From contig NZ_LOHS01000084.1 in assembly GCF_001642995.1 (NCBI RefSeq), forward strand, positions 62,001-126,000: DNA of 64,000 nt, in the 5' to 3' direction. Positions 17,760-26,599 of this stretch are shown here, piece after piece. Numbering within the stretch: the stretch's first letter is position 1; each line of letters opens with the position of its first letter. Made by a program: the position numbers and the translations under genes. The stretch is from Streptomyces jeddahensis (lineage in GTDB: Bacteria > Actinomycetota > Actinomycetes > Streptomycetales > Streptomycetaceae). The notes beneath the pieces were generated by a model. The model saw only the letters and a program-made list of their open reading frames with translations. It was not told the DNA's origin and ran no database searches.

Positions 17760-18497
17760 ATGACGACTCAACAGCCGCTGACCTACGACTCGTTCGTCGA
17801 ACTCGCCGCCGCCGACCCCGCCGTGGTCGGTCTCGTACTCAAGGGTTCCCGCGCACACGAGGGCATGCCGACGGAGTACTCCGATCACGACCTGTACGTA
17901 GTCGTCGCTGACGGAGCCGCGACGGATCTCCTTCGCTTTCATGGGCACCGCTCGGCCGAACTCGATCTCATCGTTCTCCCGCTCGCCGCATTCCGGGAGG
18001 CCGGAATGCCCGGCTTCGAGCGCTACGCTCTCGCACGCGCCAGGATCGTGCTGGACCGGCTCGACGGAGAGCTCGCCCGGATCCTGGCCGCCAAGGCGCG
18101 GCTCGGTGCCGATGAAGCGTTCCGGGACGCCGGCGAGTGGCTCGATGCGTACGCCAACTCCCTTTACCGCTCCCTCAAGAACGCCCGCGACGGACATCCG
18201 CTCGCCGCCTGCCTCGACGCCGCCGACAGTGCCCGGTTTCTGCTCGAGCTGCTCTTCGCTCTCGATCGTCGCCCCCGCCCCTACAACAAGTACCTGGAGT
18301 GGGAGCTCGCCCGGTACCCGCTGCCGGGCTGGGACTCCGGTCTGCTGCTGGAGGCCGTGGACCGCATCTCGTGCACGGGCGACCCGGCCCTCCAACGGAG
18401 ACTCTTCGCCCGTGTCGAGGCGGTGACCCGTGGTGCCGGGCAGGGCGCGGTGCTGGACGCCTGGGGCGAGGACCTGAAGCTGATGCGACCGCAATAG
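17760..18497 (+). CDS. Nucleotidyltransferase-fold protein
   Basis: A 245-residue cytosolic protein from ATG 17760 (GGGAG nine bases upstream). The minimal nucleotidyltransferase signature is present: G29-S30-R with D42-H-D44 (LKGSRAHEGMPTEYSDHDLYVV), followed by an all-helical C-terminal half. Related proteins include aminoglycoside nucleotidyltransferases and HEPN/MNT-type enzymes. No cognate HEPN gene is adjacent, so a toxin-antitoxin role is not supported. The nucleotide acceptor is unknown. Confidence 0.8.
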   Translation: MTTQQPLTYDSFVELAAADPAVVGLVLKGSRAHEGMPTEYSDHDLYVVVADGAATDLLRFHGHRSAELDLIVLPLAAFREAGMPGFERYALARARIVLDRLDGELARILAAKARLGADEAFRDAGEWLDAYANSLYRSLKNARDGHPLAACLDAADSARFLLELLFALDRRPRPYNKYLEWELARYPLPGWDSGLLLEAVDRISCTGDPALQRRLFARVEAVTRGAGQGAVLDAWGEDLKLMRPQ

Positions 18498-18552
18498 GGC
18501 GATCGAGCTGCCGTTCAGGCGCCCACCCGTGCTCAAGGCGTCGCTTAATGCA

Positions 18553-18558
18553 TATGAT
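18553..18558 (+). promoter_or_regulatory. -10 element for a leaderless GNAT gene
   Basis: TATGAT lies six bases before the GTG at 18565, so transcription should start at the start codon. No Shine-Dalgarno sequence is present. Confidence 0.45.
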
Positions 18559-18564
18559 GTGCAA

Positions 18565-19104
18565 GTGCCTGAGCTCCGCATTAAAACCGCGACCCCTGAC
18601 GACCTCGACGGCGCGCGTGCCGTGATGCTGGACACCGTCTACCGCGACTTCGGCACGGGATACGTCCCGCACTGGCATCGCGACATCATCGATATGGAGG
18701 GCGCGTATCTCGCGCCCGCGCGGCACACCCTGCTCGTCGCGGTCGACGAGCGGGACGGGGCGGTGGTGGCGACGGCGGCGCTGGACTCCCGAGGGCCCGC
18801 CCACCCGCCGAACCCCCGGTGGCTGGCCGAGCGTTACCCGTCGGGGGAGACCGCCCAGCTGCGGCGGGTGTACGTACGCCCCGAGTACCGGCGGCGCGGG
18901 CTGGCCCGCCGACTGGTCGGTGAACTGCTGGACTTCGCGGCCGCGGACGGCGGCTACCGGGCCGTGTACCTGCACACGGATCCCGCGGTGCCGGGCGCAG
19001 AGCCCTTCTGGCGAGCGCTCGGCAAGGTCGTCTGCGACGAGCGGGAGGAGGAGCCCGGCGGCGGAAGCCGAGTCGTCCACTTCGAGGTGCCCATCGCTTG
19101 TTGA
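18565..19104 (+). CDS. GNAT-family N-acetyltransferase
   Basis: A 179-residue protein from GTG 18565 (VPELRIKTATPDDLDGARAVM). The acetyl-CoA-binding motif A is QLRRVYVRPEYRRRGLARRLVGELLDFA, and motif B is YLHTDPAVPGAEPFWRALG. GNAT enzymes acetylate amines or protein N-termini; the acceptor cannot be read from the sequence. It stands alone between the nucleotidyltransferase and the Opp-type operon. Confidence 0.88.
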   Translation: MPELRIKTATPDDLDGARAVMLDTVYRDFGTGYVPHWHRDIIDMEGAYLAPARHTLLVAVDERDGAVVATAALDSRGPAHPPNPRWLAERYPSGETAQLRRVYVRPEYRRRGLARRLVGELLDFAAADGGYRAVYLHTDPAVPGAEPFWRALGKVVCDEREEEPGGGSRVVHFEVPIAC

Positions 19105-19235
19105 GATCGACTGGCCATGGGATCGACTGGGCGACTGCCGTTGAAAGATCGATTGGTCAACTGCCCGGCGGCCCAAGGCTGTTCGCGCCTTCCTGCCCCT
19201 CTCCCGACGCGCCCCACCAGTGAAGAACGAGGACC

Positions 19236-20747
19236 ATGCGCTCTGTCCGACACCGGCTCCTCGCCGGTCTGCTGCTCTCGCCCCTTCTCTCCGGCTGCTT
19301 CGCCTCAGGCGGTGACGCCTCGTCAGCCGATGCCGATGCCGATGCCGGTTCCGCTGACGGCTCGCGGCTGCGCGTGGCGCTCGCCTTCCCGCCCGCCGAG
19401 GGCTTCTCCCCGTACGGCGCAGACGCCACGCTCCTCAGCCGGCTCGGCGTCACCGAGGGGCTGACCAGGCTCGACGCCAACGGCAGCGCCGCACCCGCAC
19501 TCGCGGAGTCATGGAAGCGGGAGAACGACCGCAGCTGGCTGTTCACCGTGCGCGAGGCGACGTTCCAGGACGGCACCGACGTCACGCCGAGCAGCGTCGC
19601 CGCCTCCCTCGCCCATGCCACTCGGGCGAAGCCGGTGCCCGCTGCGCTGGCCGGTGTCACGCTCACCGCGAAGGCCGCGGGCGACCGGCAGGTGCGGGTC
19701 ACCACCGCGGAGCCCGACCCGGTTCTTCCGCTACGGCTGTCCAGCCCCTCTCTGGCGGTGCTGTCCGCGAAGGCGTACGAGACGAAGGGCACCACCAGTC
19801 CGGTGGGCACAGCCACCGGGCCCTTCGAACTCACCGAGGTCAACGGCACCACCGCGGCCACCCTGGACCGCTTCGACGACTACTGGGGCGGCCGTGCCCA
19901 GGCCGCCGGGATCGACGCGAAGTTCATAGCCGACGGCACGGCTCGTACGAACGCGCTCCGCACCGGCGAGGCGGACATCGCCGAGGCGGTGCCCGTCTCG
20001 CAGGCCGCGTCCCTCGACGAGGGCATCGGCCGTGAGACGGCCACGACGCGCACCACGAGCCTGCTCCTCAACACCGCGTCCGGCCCGTTCGCCGACGCGA
20101 GGCTGCGGGCCGCCGCGCGCGAGGCGATCGACACCTCCGCGCTCGCCAAGGGTGTGTACGAGGGACACGCCGACCCGGGCGAAGGCATCTTCGGACCCGC
20201 ACTGACCTGGGCGGACGGCAAGCGTGTCACGCCGTCCGGGCGCGCGCGGGCCACGGAACCCCGCGGCACCTCGATCACCCTCGCCACGTACGACAACCGG
20301 CCCGAACTGCCCGAAGCCGCCCAGGTGCTCAAGCAGCAGCTGGAGAAGGCGGGCTTCTCGGTGAAGCTGGAGGTCCGCGAGTACGCGCGCCTGGAGAGCG
20401 ATGTGCTGGCTGGCAAGTTCGACGCGTTCGTCTCCGCCCGCAACACGATGCTCGACACGGGCGACCCCGTCTCGATCCTTGCCGGCGACTACACCTGCGA
20501 CGGCGGCTACAACCTGGCACTGCTGTGCGACAAGCAGGCCGACCAGGCCGTGGCCCGGGCCGAGAGCGTCGCCGACTCCGCGAAGCGCCAGGACGCGACC
20601 ATGGCGGCCGAGGCAGCGATCCTCCGCACAGACGCGGTCGTTCCACTCGTCCATCAGCGGATCATCACCGGTGTCGCGGCCGACGTTCGCGGTGTGCTGC
20701 TCGACCCGTACGAGCGCACCCTCGTCGGCACCGGAACCCGGCGGTGA
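19236..20747 (+). CDS. Opp/Nik-type ABC transporter substrate-binding lipoprotein
   Basis: A 503-residue extracytoplasmic protein. The signal peptide has the lipobox LSGC with C21, then an acidic Ala/Asp/Ser linker. The SBP_bac_5 fold is visible in LTRLDANGSAAPALAESWKR, FTVREATFQDGTDVTPSSVA, LRAAAREAIDTSALAKGVYEG and LVHQRIITGVAADVRGVLLD. The family binds peptides, nickel or metal-opine complexes. It is 48 bp upstream of the fused permease, clearly one operon. Confidence 0.92.
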   Translation: MRSVRHRLLAGLLLSPLLSGCFASGGDASSADADADAGSADGSRLRVALAFPPAEGFSPYGADATLLSRLGVTEGLTRLDANGSAAPALAESWKRENDRSWLFTVREATFQDGTDVTPSSVAASLAHATRAKPVPAALAGVTLTAKAAGDRQVRVTTAEPDPVLPLRLSSPSLAVLSAKAYETKGTTSPVGTATGPFELTEVNGTTAATLDRFDDYWGGRAQAAGIDAKFIADGTARTNALRTGEADIAEAVPVSQAASLDEGIGRETATTRTTSLLLNTASGPFADARLRAAAREAIDTSALAKGVYEGHADPGEGIFGPALTWADGKRVTPSGRARATEPRGTSITLATYDNRPELPEAAQVLKQQLEKAGFSVKLEVREYARLESDVLAGKFDAFVSARNTMLDTGDPVSILAGDYTCDGGYNLALLCDKQADQAVARAESVADSAKRQDATMAAEAAILRTDAVVPLVHQRIITGVAADVRGVLLDPYERTLVGTGTRR

Positions 20748-20795
20748 GGGGCGCACAGGGCACACCCGACGACACCGAGCGGACACGACGACACC

Positions 20796-22727
20796 ATGCG
20801 GATACGCGACGAAACCATGGGCAGACGCAAGGCGCTGGGGCTGTTCTCGCGCAGTGGCGCAGCGGTACTGATCTGGCGCATCGTCCTCGTGGCCGTCCTG
20901 GTGTGCGGCATCGGCCTGCTGCCCTGGCTGACGCGCACCGACCCGGCGCTCACGGTGCTCAAGGCCCGGTCGGCGGAACGCGACCCCACGCCTGACGTGC
21001 TGGCCGCCATCCGCGATGAACTCGGTCTCGACGCCGGGCCGCTGCGGCTGCTCGGTCAGTGGCTCGGCGGACTGCTGCACGGCGACGCGGGACGCTCGTG
21101 GATCTCCGGCGCGGAGGTGCTGCCCTCCGTCCTCCAGGCCCTCGGCGCGTCGTTGTCGCTGATGGCCGCGGCGCTTGCGGTCGCGGGCGTCACGGCCGGC
21201 GTGCTGTGCGCCCGCACCCTGCTGCTCGGTTCAGGGGGGCGGCTCGCTGGGCGCCGGCCCGGTGGGAGCGGAGCCGCTCTGCTGGCGGCGCTGCCGGAGT
21301 TCCTGATCGCATCCGTGCTCGCCACCGTGGTCGGCGTCCAGCTCGGCTGGCTGCCCGCACTCGGCTGGTACGGGCCGCAGTGGATGCTCCTGCCAGCGCT
21401 CTCGCTCGGCCTGCCCGCCGGGGCGGTGCTCGGACGCATGCTCGACGACCTGCTTCCCGGCGCCTTCGCCGAGCCCTGGGCCCTGGCCGCCGCCGCACGC
21501 GGACTGCCCGGCCGGAGCATCGCGCGCCAGGCGCTGCGCCGCTGCGTCCCCGGACTCCTGCCGAACCTCGGGCTGTTCGTCGTCGGCCTCACCGGAGGCG
21601 CGGTCGCCGTGGAGCAGATCTTCGACATCCCAGGGCTTGGGCGGGCCACCCTTCAGGCCGCCGTCGCCCAGGACCTGCCCGTCCTCCAAGCCGGCACCCT
21701 GGCCCTCCTCCTGCTCGCCGCCACCACCGCAGGACTCGCCCGCCTGGCGGCCCGTCTTCTGATCGGCCCGGCGCTGCGGGACGGCGCCCTCCACTCGCTC
21801 CACCGCCCGTCACCGCCCGGGCGCCGGGTGCAGCCTCTGCTCTACGGTGCCGCGCTGCTCGCCGTCATCGCGCTGGGACTGCCCCGCGATCCGCTGGCCC
21901 TGGACACCACCGCCCGCCTCCAACCCCCGTCCGCGACACACCCGTTCGGCACGGACGCACTGGGCCGCGACGTACTGGCCCGCATCGCCCACGGCGCCCT
22001 GGACACCCTCACACTCGCCGTCGCCATCAGCGCCGCCGCCCTGCTCACCGGCGTACTCCTGGGCTGTCTGCCCCGCTTCTCCGGGCCCCTCGTCGACACC
22101 GTCAACGCGGTCCCGCCCGTACTCGCCGCTCTCCTCGTCACCGCAGTCACGGGAAGCGGCTCCGCGACACCCGCCCTGGCCGTGGCCGCCGTCGCCTGGG
22201 CGCCACTCGCCGCGCACACCTCCGCCCTGCTGCAACAGGAGCGCGCCACCACGCACCTGCTCGCGACCCGCGGCCTCGGCGCCCGCCCGCCCCACCTGCT
22301 GCGGTACGAGCTGCTCCCCGCCGTACTGCCGCCCGTCACCCGTCACGCCCTGCTCCGGCTTCCCGGAACCGCCCTGGCCCTCGCAGCCCTTGGCTTCCTC
22401 GGCCTGGGCGCCCAGCCGCCGTCCCCCGAGTGGGGCCTGCTCCTGGCCGAGAACCAGCCGTACGCCGAACGCGCACCCTGGGCGGTCCTGGCCCCCGCCG
22501 CCGTCCTCGCCCTGCTTGGGGCCCTGGCGGTGACCGCGGCGGACGGTGTGCGGTGGCCGCGGAGGCACCGGCGGACAAGGCCGGCCCGGGAACGCCGCCC
22601 GGACATCGGCCCCCCCGGGCACGATCCCCTCCCCGAGCGAAAAGCGTCCGAGCCCGCACAGCGACACGTGGGGGCGACCCCGCAGCCCCGTCAGGAAGCC
22701 GCCACCGTACGAGAGAGCTCCCCATGA
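20796..22727 (+). CDS. Fused DppB-DppC-type ABC permease
   Basis: A 643-residue membrane protein joining two permeases that are usually separate. The first half has the DppB-like layout with the EAA-loop segment AAARGLPGRSIARQALRRCV and FDIPGLGRATLQAAVAQDLP. The second begins about residue 345 with the DppC hallmark HPFGTDALGRDVLARIAHGA, its own EAA loop (LATRGLGARPPHLLRYELLP) and LGFLGLGAQPPSPEWG. The C-terminus is a basic, proline-rich soluble tail. ATG 20796 is chosen; ATG 20817 is possible. The stop overlaps the MFS start (ATGA). No ATPase gene is present. Confidence 0.9.
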   Translation: MRIRDETMGRRKALGLFSRSGAAVLIWRIVLVAVLVCGIGLLPWLTRTDPALTVLKARSAERDPTPDVLAAIRDELGLDAGPLRLLGQWLGGLLHGDAGRSWISGAEVLPSVLQALGASLSLMAAALAVAGVTAGVLCARTLLLGSGGRLAGRRPGGSGAALLAALPEFLIASVLATVVGVQLGWLPALGWYGPQWMLLPALSLGLPAGAVLGRMLDDLLPGAFAEPWALAAAARGLPGRSIARQALRRCVPGLLPNLGLFVVGLTGGAVAVEQIFDIPGLGRATLQAAVAQDLPVLQAGTLALLLLAATTAGLARLAARLLIGPALRDGALHSLHRPSPPGRRVQPLLYGAALLAVIALGLPRDPLALDTTARLQPPSATHPFGTDALGRDVLARIAHGALDTLTLAVAISAAALLTGVLLGCLPRFSGPLVDTVNAVPPVLAALLVTAVTGSGSATPALAVAAVAWAPLAAHTSALLQQERATTHLLATRGLGARPPHLLRYELLPAVLPPVTRHALLRLPGTALALAALGFLGLGAQPPSPEWGLLLAENQPYAERAPWAVLAPAAVLALLGALAVTAADGVRWPRRHRRTRPARERRPDIGPPGHDPLPERKASEPAQRHVGATPQPRQEAATVRESSP

Positions 22728-24040
22728 CTGAAACGCCATCCCGAGCCACCACCGGCCCCAGACCGAGGACGGCCCCTCGCGGTGACGCGCACCGCGAGCG
22801 CACCTGGCGCGGCCTCTCGCCCCTGCTTCGCCTGCTGATCCTCACCCAACTCGCCTTCAACATCGGCTTCTACGCCGTCCTGCCCTTCCTGGCCGAGCAC
22901 CTCGGCACCGCGATCGGGATGGCGGGCTGGCTGGTCGGCCTCGTGCTCGGCTTGCGGACCTTCAGCCAGCAGGGCCTGTTCGTGGTGGGCGGCGCGCTGA
23001 CCGACCGGTACGGTGTGCGGCCGGTGGTACTCGCGGGCTGCGTGCTGCGCATTGCCGGCTTCGCCTGGCTGGGATACGCACAACAGGCCTGGGCGGTCGT
23101 CGGCGCCGTCCTGATCATCGGCTTCGCCGCCGCGCTGTTCTCACCGGCCGTGGAGTCCGAGGTCGCCCGGCAGGCCGTTCTCCGGGAGGAGTCGGGCGGC
23201 GGCTCCCGTACGCACGTACTGGCCCTGCTCACCGTCGCAGGCCAGGCCGGCGCGTTCGTCGGCCCGTTCCTCGGCGCGCTGCTCCTGTCGGTGGACTTCC
23301 GTGCCGTGTGCCTGGCAGGCGCCGGGGTGTTCGTGCTCGTTCTATTCGGTCACCTGTGGCTGCTGCCGCAGCACATTCCCGGCCGGGCGGTGGGACGGAA
23401 AGCGGCCGACCGGCCGGCGGCACTCCTGCGCAACCGCCACTTCTTGGGCCTGTGTTGTGCATATGGCGCGTACCTGCTGGCGTACAACCAGCTGTATCTC
23501 CTCCTCCCCGAGGAGGTGGAGCGCGCGGCGGGCTCACAGGCCGCGCTGGCGTGGCTGTTCGCTCTGTCGTCGCTGCTGGTCGTCACCGCCCAGTTGCCCG
23601 TCACCCGGTGGACGGCGCGCCGTCTCGACCTGCGCCGGTCCATGGCCGCCGGGATGCTGCTCGTCGCCGCCGGGTTCGCCGTCGTGGCCGTGGCCCGTCC
23701 CGCCGCGTGGACGGGAACGGCGGGGCTGCTGCCCGCGGCGGGCTTCGTCGTCCTGCTCACCCTCGGCCAGATGCTCGTCGCACCCGCCGCCCGCGCCTGG
23801 GTGCCCGACTTCGCCGAGGACGGCAGGCTCGGCCTCTACACCGGTGCGATGTCGTCCGTATCCGGCCTGATCGTGCTGGCCGGCAGCGCGGGGGCCGGAT
23901 GGCTCCTCGACACCGGTCTGCCGCCGGCTGCGCCCTGGCTGGTACTGGCGGCCATCGCTGTAGCGTCGATCGGACTGCTGCCGCGCGGGAGCGGGCAGGG
24001 GCAAAGGTCCCGAGCGCCGCTGATCAAGCGCCGGTCATGA
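22724..24040 (+). CDS. MFS transporter coupled to the Opp-type operon
   Basis: A 438-residue, 12-helix major facilitator with the loop 2-3 motif GGALTDRYGVRPVV. Its ATG overlaps the permease stop as ATGA, so translation is coupled. MFS exporters paired with Nik/Opp-type importers are known in opine-metallophore systems (for example CntE with CntABCDF), where one exports and the other recovers the metallophore; whether that applies here is inference, because no opine-synthesis gene is in the window. Confidence 0.88.
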   Translation: MTETPSRATTGPRPRTAPRGDAHRERTWRGLSPLLRLLILTQLAFNIGFYAVLPFLAEHLGTAIGMAGWLVGLVLGLRTFSQQGLFVVGGALTDRYGVRPVVLAGCVLRIAGFAWLGYAQQAWAVVGAVLIIGFAAALFSPAVESEVARQAVLREESGGGSRTHVLALLTVAGQAGAFVGPFLGALLLSVDFRAVCLAGAGVFVLVLFGHLWLLPQHIPGRAVGRKAADRPAALLRNRHFLGLCCAYGAYLLAYNQLYLLLPEEVERAAGSQAALAWLFALSSLLVVTAQLPVTRWTARRLDLRRSMAAGMLLVAAGFAVVAVARPAAWTGTAGLLPAAGFVVLLTLGQMLVAPAARAWVPDFAEDGRLGLYTGAMSSVSGLIVLAGSAGAGWLLDTGLPPAAPWLVLAAIAVASIGLLPRGSGQGQRSRAPLIKRRS

Positions 24041-25413
24041 GCTGCCGGCCCTTCCTGCCGTCCTCGAGCGCACGAGGCTGCGCACGCGGCCGGCCAGGAC
24101 GGCCGACGGCGGCAGGGCGACCAGGACGGCGAAGACGGTCCCGGCCGTCGACAGGCCGCACAGCGGGACGAGGGCACCGACTCCGACGGCCGGGACGGCG
24201 AGCATCACATAAAGGATCGCGAAGAACGTCGAGAACGCTTCCCCGCGCCGCTCGGGGGGCACGCCGGTGGCGATGGCGGTGACTCCGCGCCGACCGCGGT
24301 TCCGGTGGCCAGGCCGGTGAGGACGGCTGCGGCGAGCAACGGGACGAGGAGCGTGGCGAGCAGGGCGGCTGCGAGGAGCGCTGGCGCGGCGACCAGACCG
24401 GTGCACGCCCACGGGAGTGCGCTCCGTGGGCTGAGAACGCGGACCAGGAGCTGACCTGATCCGGTACCGAGGAAGGCGAGGGCGACCACGAGGCCGGCGA
24501 CGGTGTGGTTGCGCACGTGCAGCTCCGCCGTGAGGAACAGACCGGTCATGGACGCCAGCACACCGAGGACCGCGAAGCCGGAGCCCGCGGCGAGGGCGGA
24601 GCGTACGAAGGCTCCGCGGATCTCTTCGGGGATCCGTAGGCGCTGAAAGGTCTGGAAGGACCGGAAGGTCTGGGAGGTGGCGAGGGCTGCGCTGCCGCGC
24701 TGGAGGGCTAGGGGTGCGCCGGGGCGCCGGCGAGCGAGGGGTGCGCCGACGCGCTGGAGGGTGACGGTGGCCGGGACGCGACGGCCGGTCACGGTCGCGC
24801 GGACGGTGCGGGTGACGGTTTCCGGCACGGCGGCGAGGCCGGTCAGCGCGACGATGACGAGGATGCCCTGCGCGACCCACGGCAGGCGCAGCGGCGCGGG
24901 CGCCCACTGGGCGCAGAAGCCGCCGAGCAGGGTGCCGCAGGCGAGTCCGCCCATGTTCGCGGCGAGGGCGAGGATGCCCGCGCGAGCGCGGCGGCCGGCA
25001 GGCGCGAGCTCGGTGAGACCGGCGGTCGCCGCTCCGGTGATCAGGGCGGCGGACAGTCCCGAAAGGACGCGGCCCACCAGAAGCAGCGTCAGATCGTGCG
25101 CCAGGAAGAACGCCACGGCGGCGGCGAGCGAGACCAGCAGCGCGGCCGCCTGAACCGGGCGGCGGCCGACCTGGTCGGAGAGCCTGCCGAACGCGAGCAG
25201 CCCGACGACGACTCCGCACGCGTAGAGAGCGAAGGCGACCGTGACCATCAGCGGGGAGAGGCCGAAGGCGCGTTCGTAGAGCGGGTAGAGCGGCGTCGGC
25301 ACGGTCGTGCCGACCATGGTGCTCCAGAAGCCGAACGCCACGGCCGCGGTGGCGAGGCCCCTTCGGCCACCCGGGTCCGGGACGGGAGGGGCGGCGGAAC
25401 CGGCGGTGGTCAT
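24035..25413 (-). pseudogene. MFS transporter with a frameshift near the C-terminus
   Basis: From ATG 25413 a 12-helix MFS protein reads well (MVGTTVPTPLYPLYERAFGL, GRLSDQVGRRPVQ) until GLATGTAVGA. In the continuing frame it then degenerates and stops at 24205. The missing part, GVTAIATGVPPERRGEAFST and the last three helices, continues in the neighbouring frame to TGA at 24037-24035. One base is missing around 24285-24291. This is either a real inactivating deletion or a sequence error. The 3' end overlaps the converging MFS gene by six bases. Confidence 0.8.
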
Positions 25414-25585
25414 GGGGACTCATTGTCACGTGTGGTCGCTGCTAGTCGCCTGTGGTCCCTGCATCCGCGTGAACCGTCGGACCACGCGGAGCGGCGGGCC
25501 GCTCGAGCGGAAGCGCCGAACCGATACTGACGGCCCCAAGCACCCGTGCTCACCTCACGCCACCAGGACCGAAGGAAGCACAGCC

Positions 25586-26509
25586 ATGGCGGTTTTCTCC
25601 CTGACACCCGCGGAACAAGCGCTGCTGCCGTCGCCCGAAGAGGTCCGTTTCTACCGGGACCATGGCTGGTACCTGTCCAAACGACTGTTCTCGGACGAGG
25701 AGATCGAAGAGGTGTCGCGGAGCAACGAGCGGTTCTACGAGGGCCACCGGGACCGCACCCTGCCGAAGAAGCCACCCCGGGAGGAGTACTGGGAGCCCGA
25801 GCACGGAGACGTGCTCCGCCACAACGACTACATCTGCTACGAGAACCTGACGGTGCGGCGGATCCTGTGCAAGCCCCTGATCGCGGCCGTGGCCGGGCGC
25901 CTGATGGGCACCGAACAGGTGCGGCTGTGGACCAGCACCCTCATCTACAAGCCGCCGCAGCCGGAGGAGCCCACCAACGTCGTCCCCTGGCACACTGATC
26001 GCCACCACTGGCAGATGTGCACCTCCGACAAGCTGCTGACCGCCTTCATTCCGCTGCACGACTGCGATGAGGACTCCGGCACGCTGAGCGTGATCGACTC
26101 CAGCCACACCTGGGAAGACGTCGACCTACCCGACAGCAGCGCCCTCCACTTCGCTCAGCGCGACGCCGACGAACTGGACGATCTCCTCGAAGCCACAGCG
26201 ACCCGCAACGGCTCGCGTGCCCGCGCCGTCCCGCTCGCCATCGAGAAGGGACAGGTGAGCTTCCACCACTGCCGCACGTACCACGGCAGCGGCCCCAATG
26301 TCAGCGGCCGTCCCCGCCGGGTGGTGACGATCCGCTTCCAGGACCAGTCCAACAGGTGGCGCCCCTTCCGCCTGTCCGACGGCAGCCTGGCCACCCACAA
26401 CATCGACGAGCTGGTGCGCCGCACGCCCGAAGGCCATCCCGACTACGCGGACCCGGACTTCTGCCCGGTGCTGTACGAGGACACACCGCGAACGAGGAGA
26501 TCCCCGTGA
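25586..26509 (+). CDS. Phytanoyl-CoA dioxygenase (PhyH) family protein
   Basis: A 307-residue Fe(II)/2-oxoglutarate oxygenase candidate. Iron ligands are H136-x-D138 in VVPWHTDRHHW and the distal H233 in HHCRTYHGSGPN; the double-stranded beta-helix pattern continues with RVVTIRFQD. The start is ATG 25586 after GAAGGA. Members hydroxylate small molecules, including natural-product intermediates. Its stop overlaps a GTG (GTGA) that opens a short repeat ORF, and an acetylxylan-esterase-like gene follows, so the two enzymes probably act on one substrate. Confidence 0.9.
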   Translation: MAVFSLTPAEQALLPSPEEVRFYRDHGWYLSKRLFSDEEIEEVSRSNERFYEGHRDRTLPKKPPREEYWEPEHGDVLRHNDYICYENLTVRRILCKPLIAAVAGRLMGTEQVRLWTSTLIYKPPQPEEPTNVVPWHTDRHHWQMCTSDKLLTAFIPLHDCDEDSGTLSVIDSSHTWEDVDLPDSSALHFAQRDADELDDLLEATATRNGSRARAVPLAIEKGQVSFHHCRTYHGSGPNVSGRPRRVVTIRFQDQSNRWRPFRLSDGSLATHNIDELVRRTPEGHPDYADPDFCPVLYEDTPRTRRSP

Positions 26510-26586
26510 ACAACGACGACATCCCCGTGAACGACGAGGACATCCCCGTGAGCGAGGAGAACGCCGTGAACGAGGACAGGCCGTGA
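26506..26586 (+). repeat. 21-bp repeat segment encoding a 26-residue acidic mini-ORF
   Basis: Between the dioxygenase and the esterase lie near-identical units of about 21 bp, each beginning GTGAAC (GTGAACAACGACGACATCCC, GTGAACGACGAGGACATCCC, then shortened copies). A frame starting at GTG 26506, overlapping the upstream stop, encodes the acidic repeat VNNDDIP / VNDEDIP / VSEENA / VNEDRP and stops at 26586. The frame also contains serial in-frame GTG codons. It could be a translated coupling peptide or simply slipped DNA; no family is recognised. Confidence 0.5.
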
Positions 26587-26599
26587 ACGGGGACCGACC

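Noticed and set aside
17760..18497. Nucleotidyltransferase as part of a HEPN/MNT toxin-antitoxin pair
   Set aside because: No HEPN-domain gene lies next to it; the neighbours are a GNAT gene and a flavoprotein.
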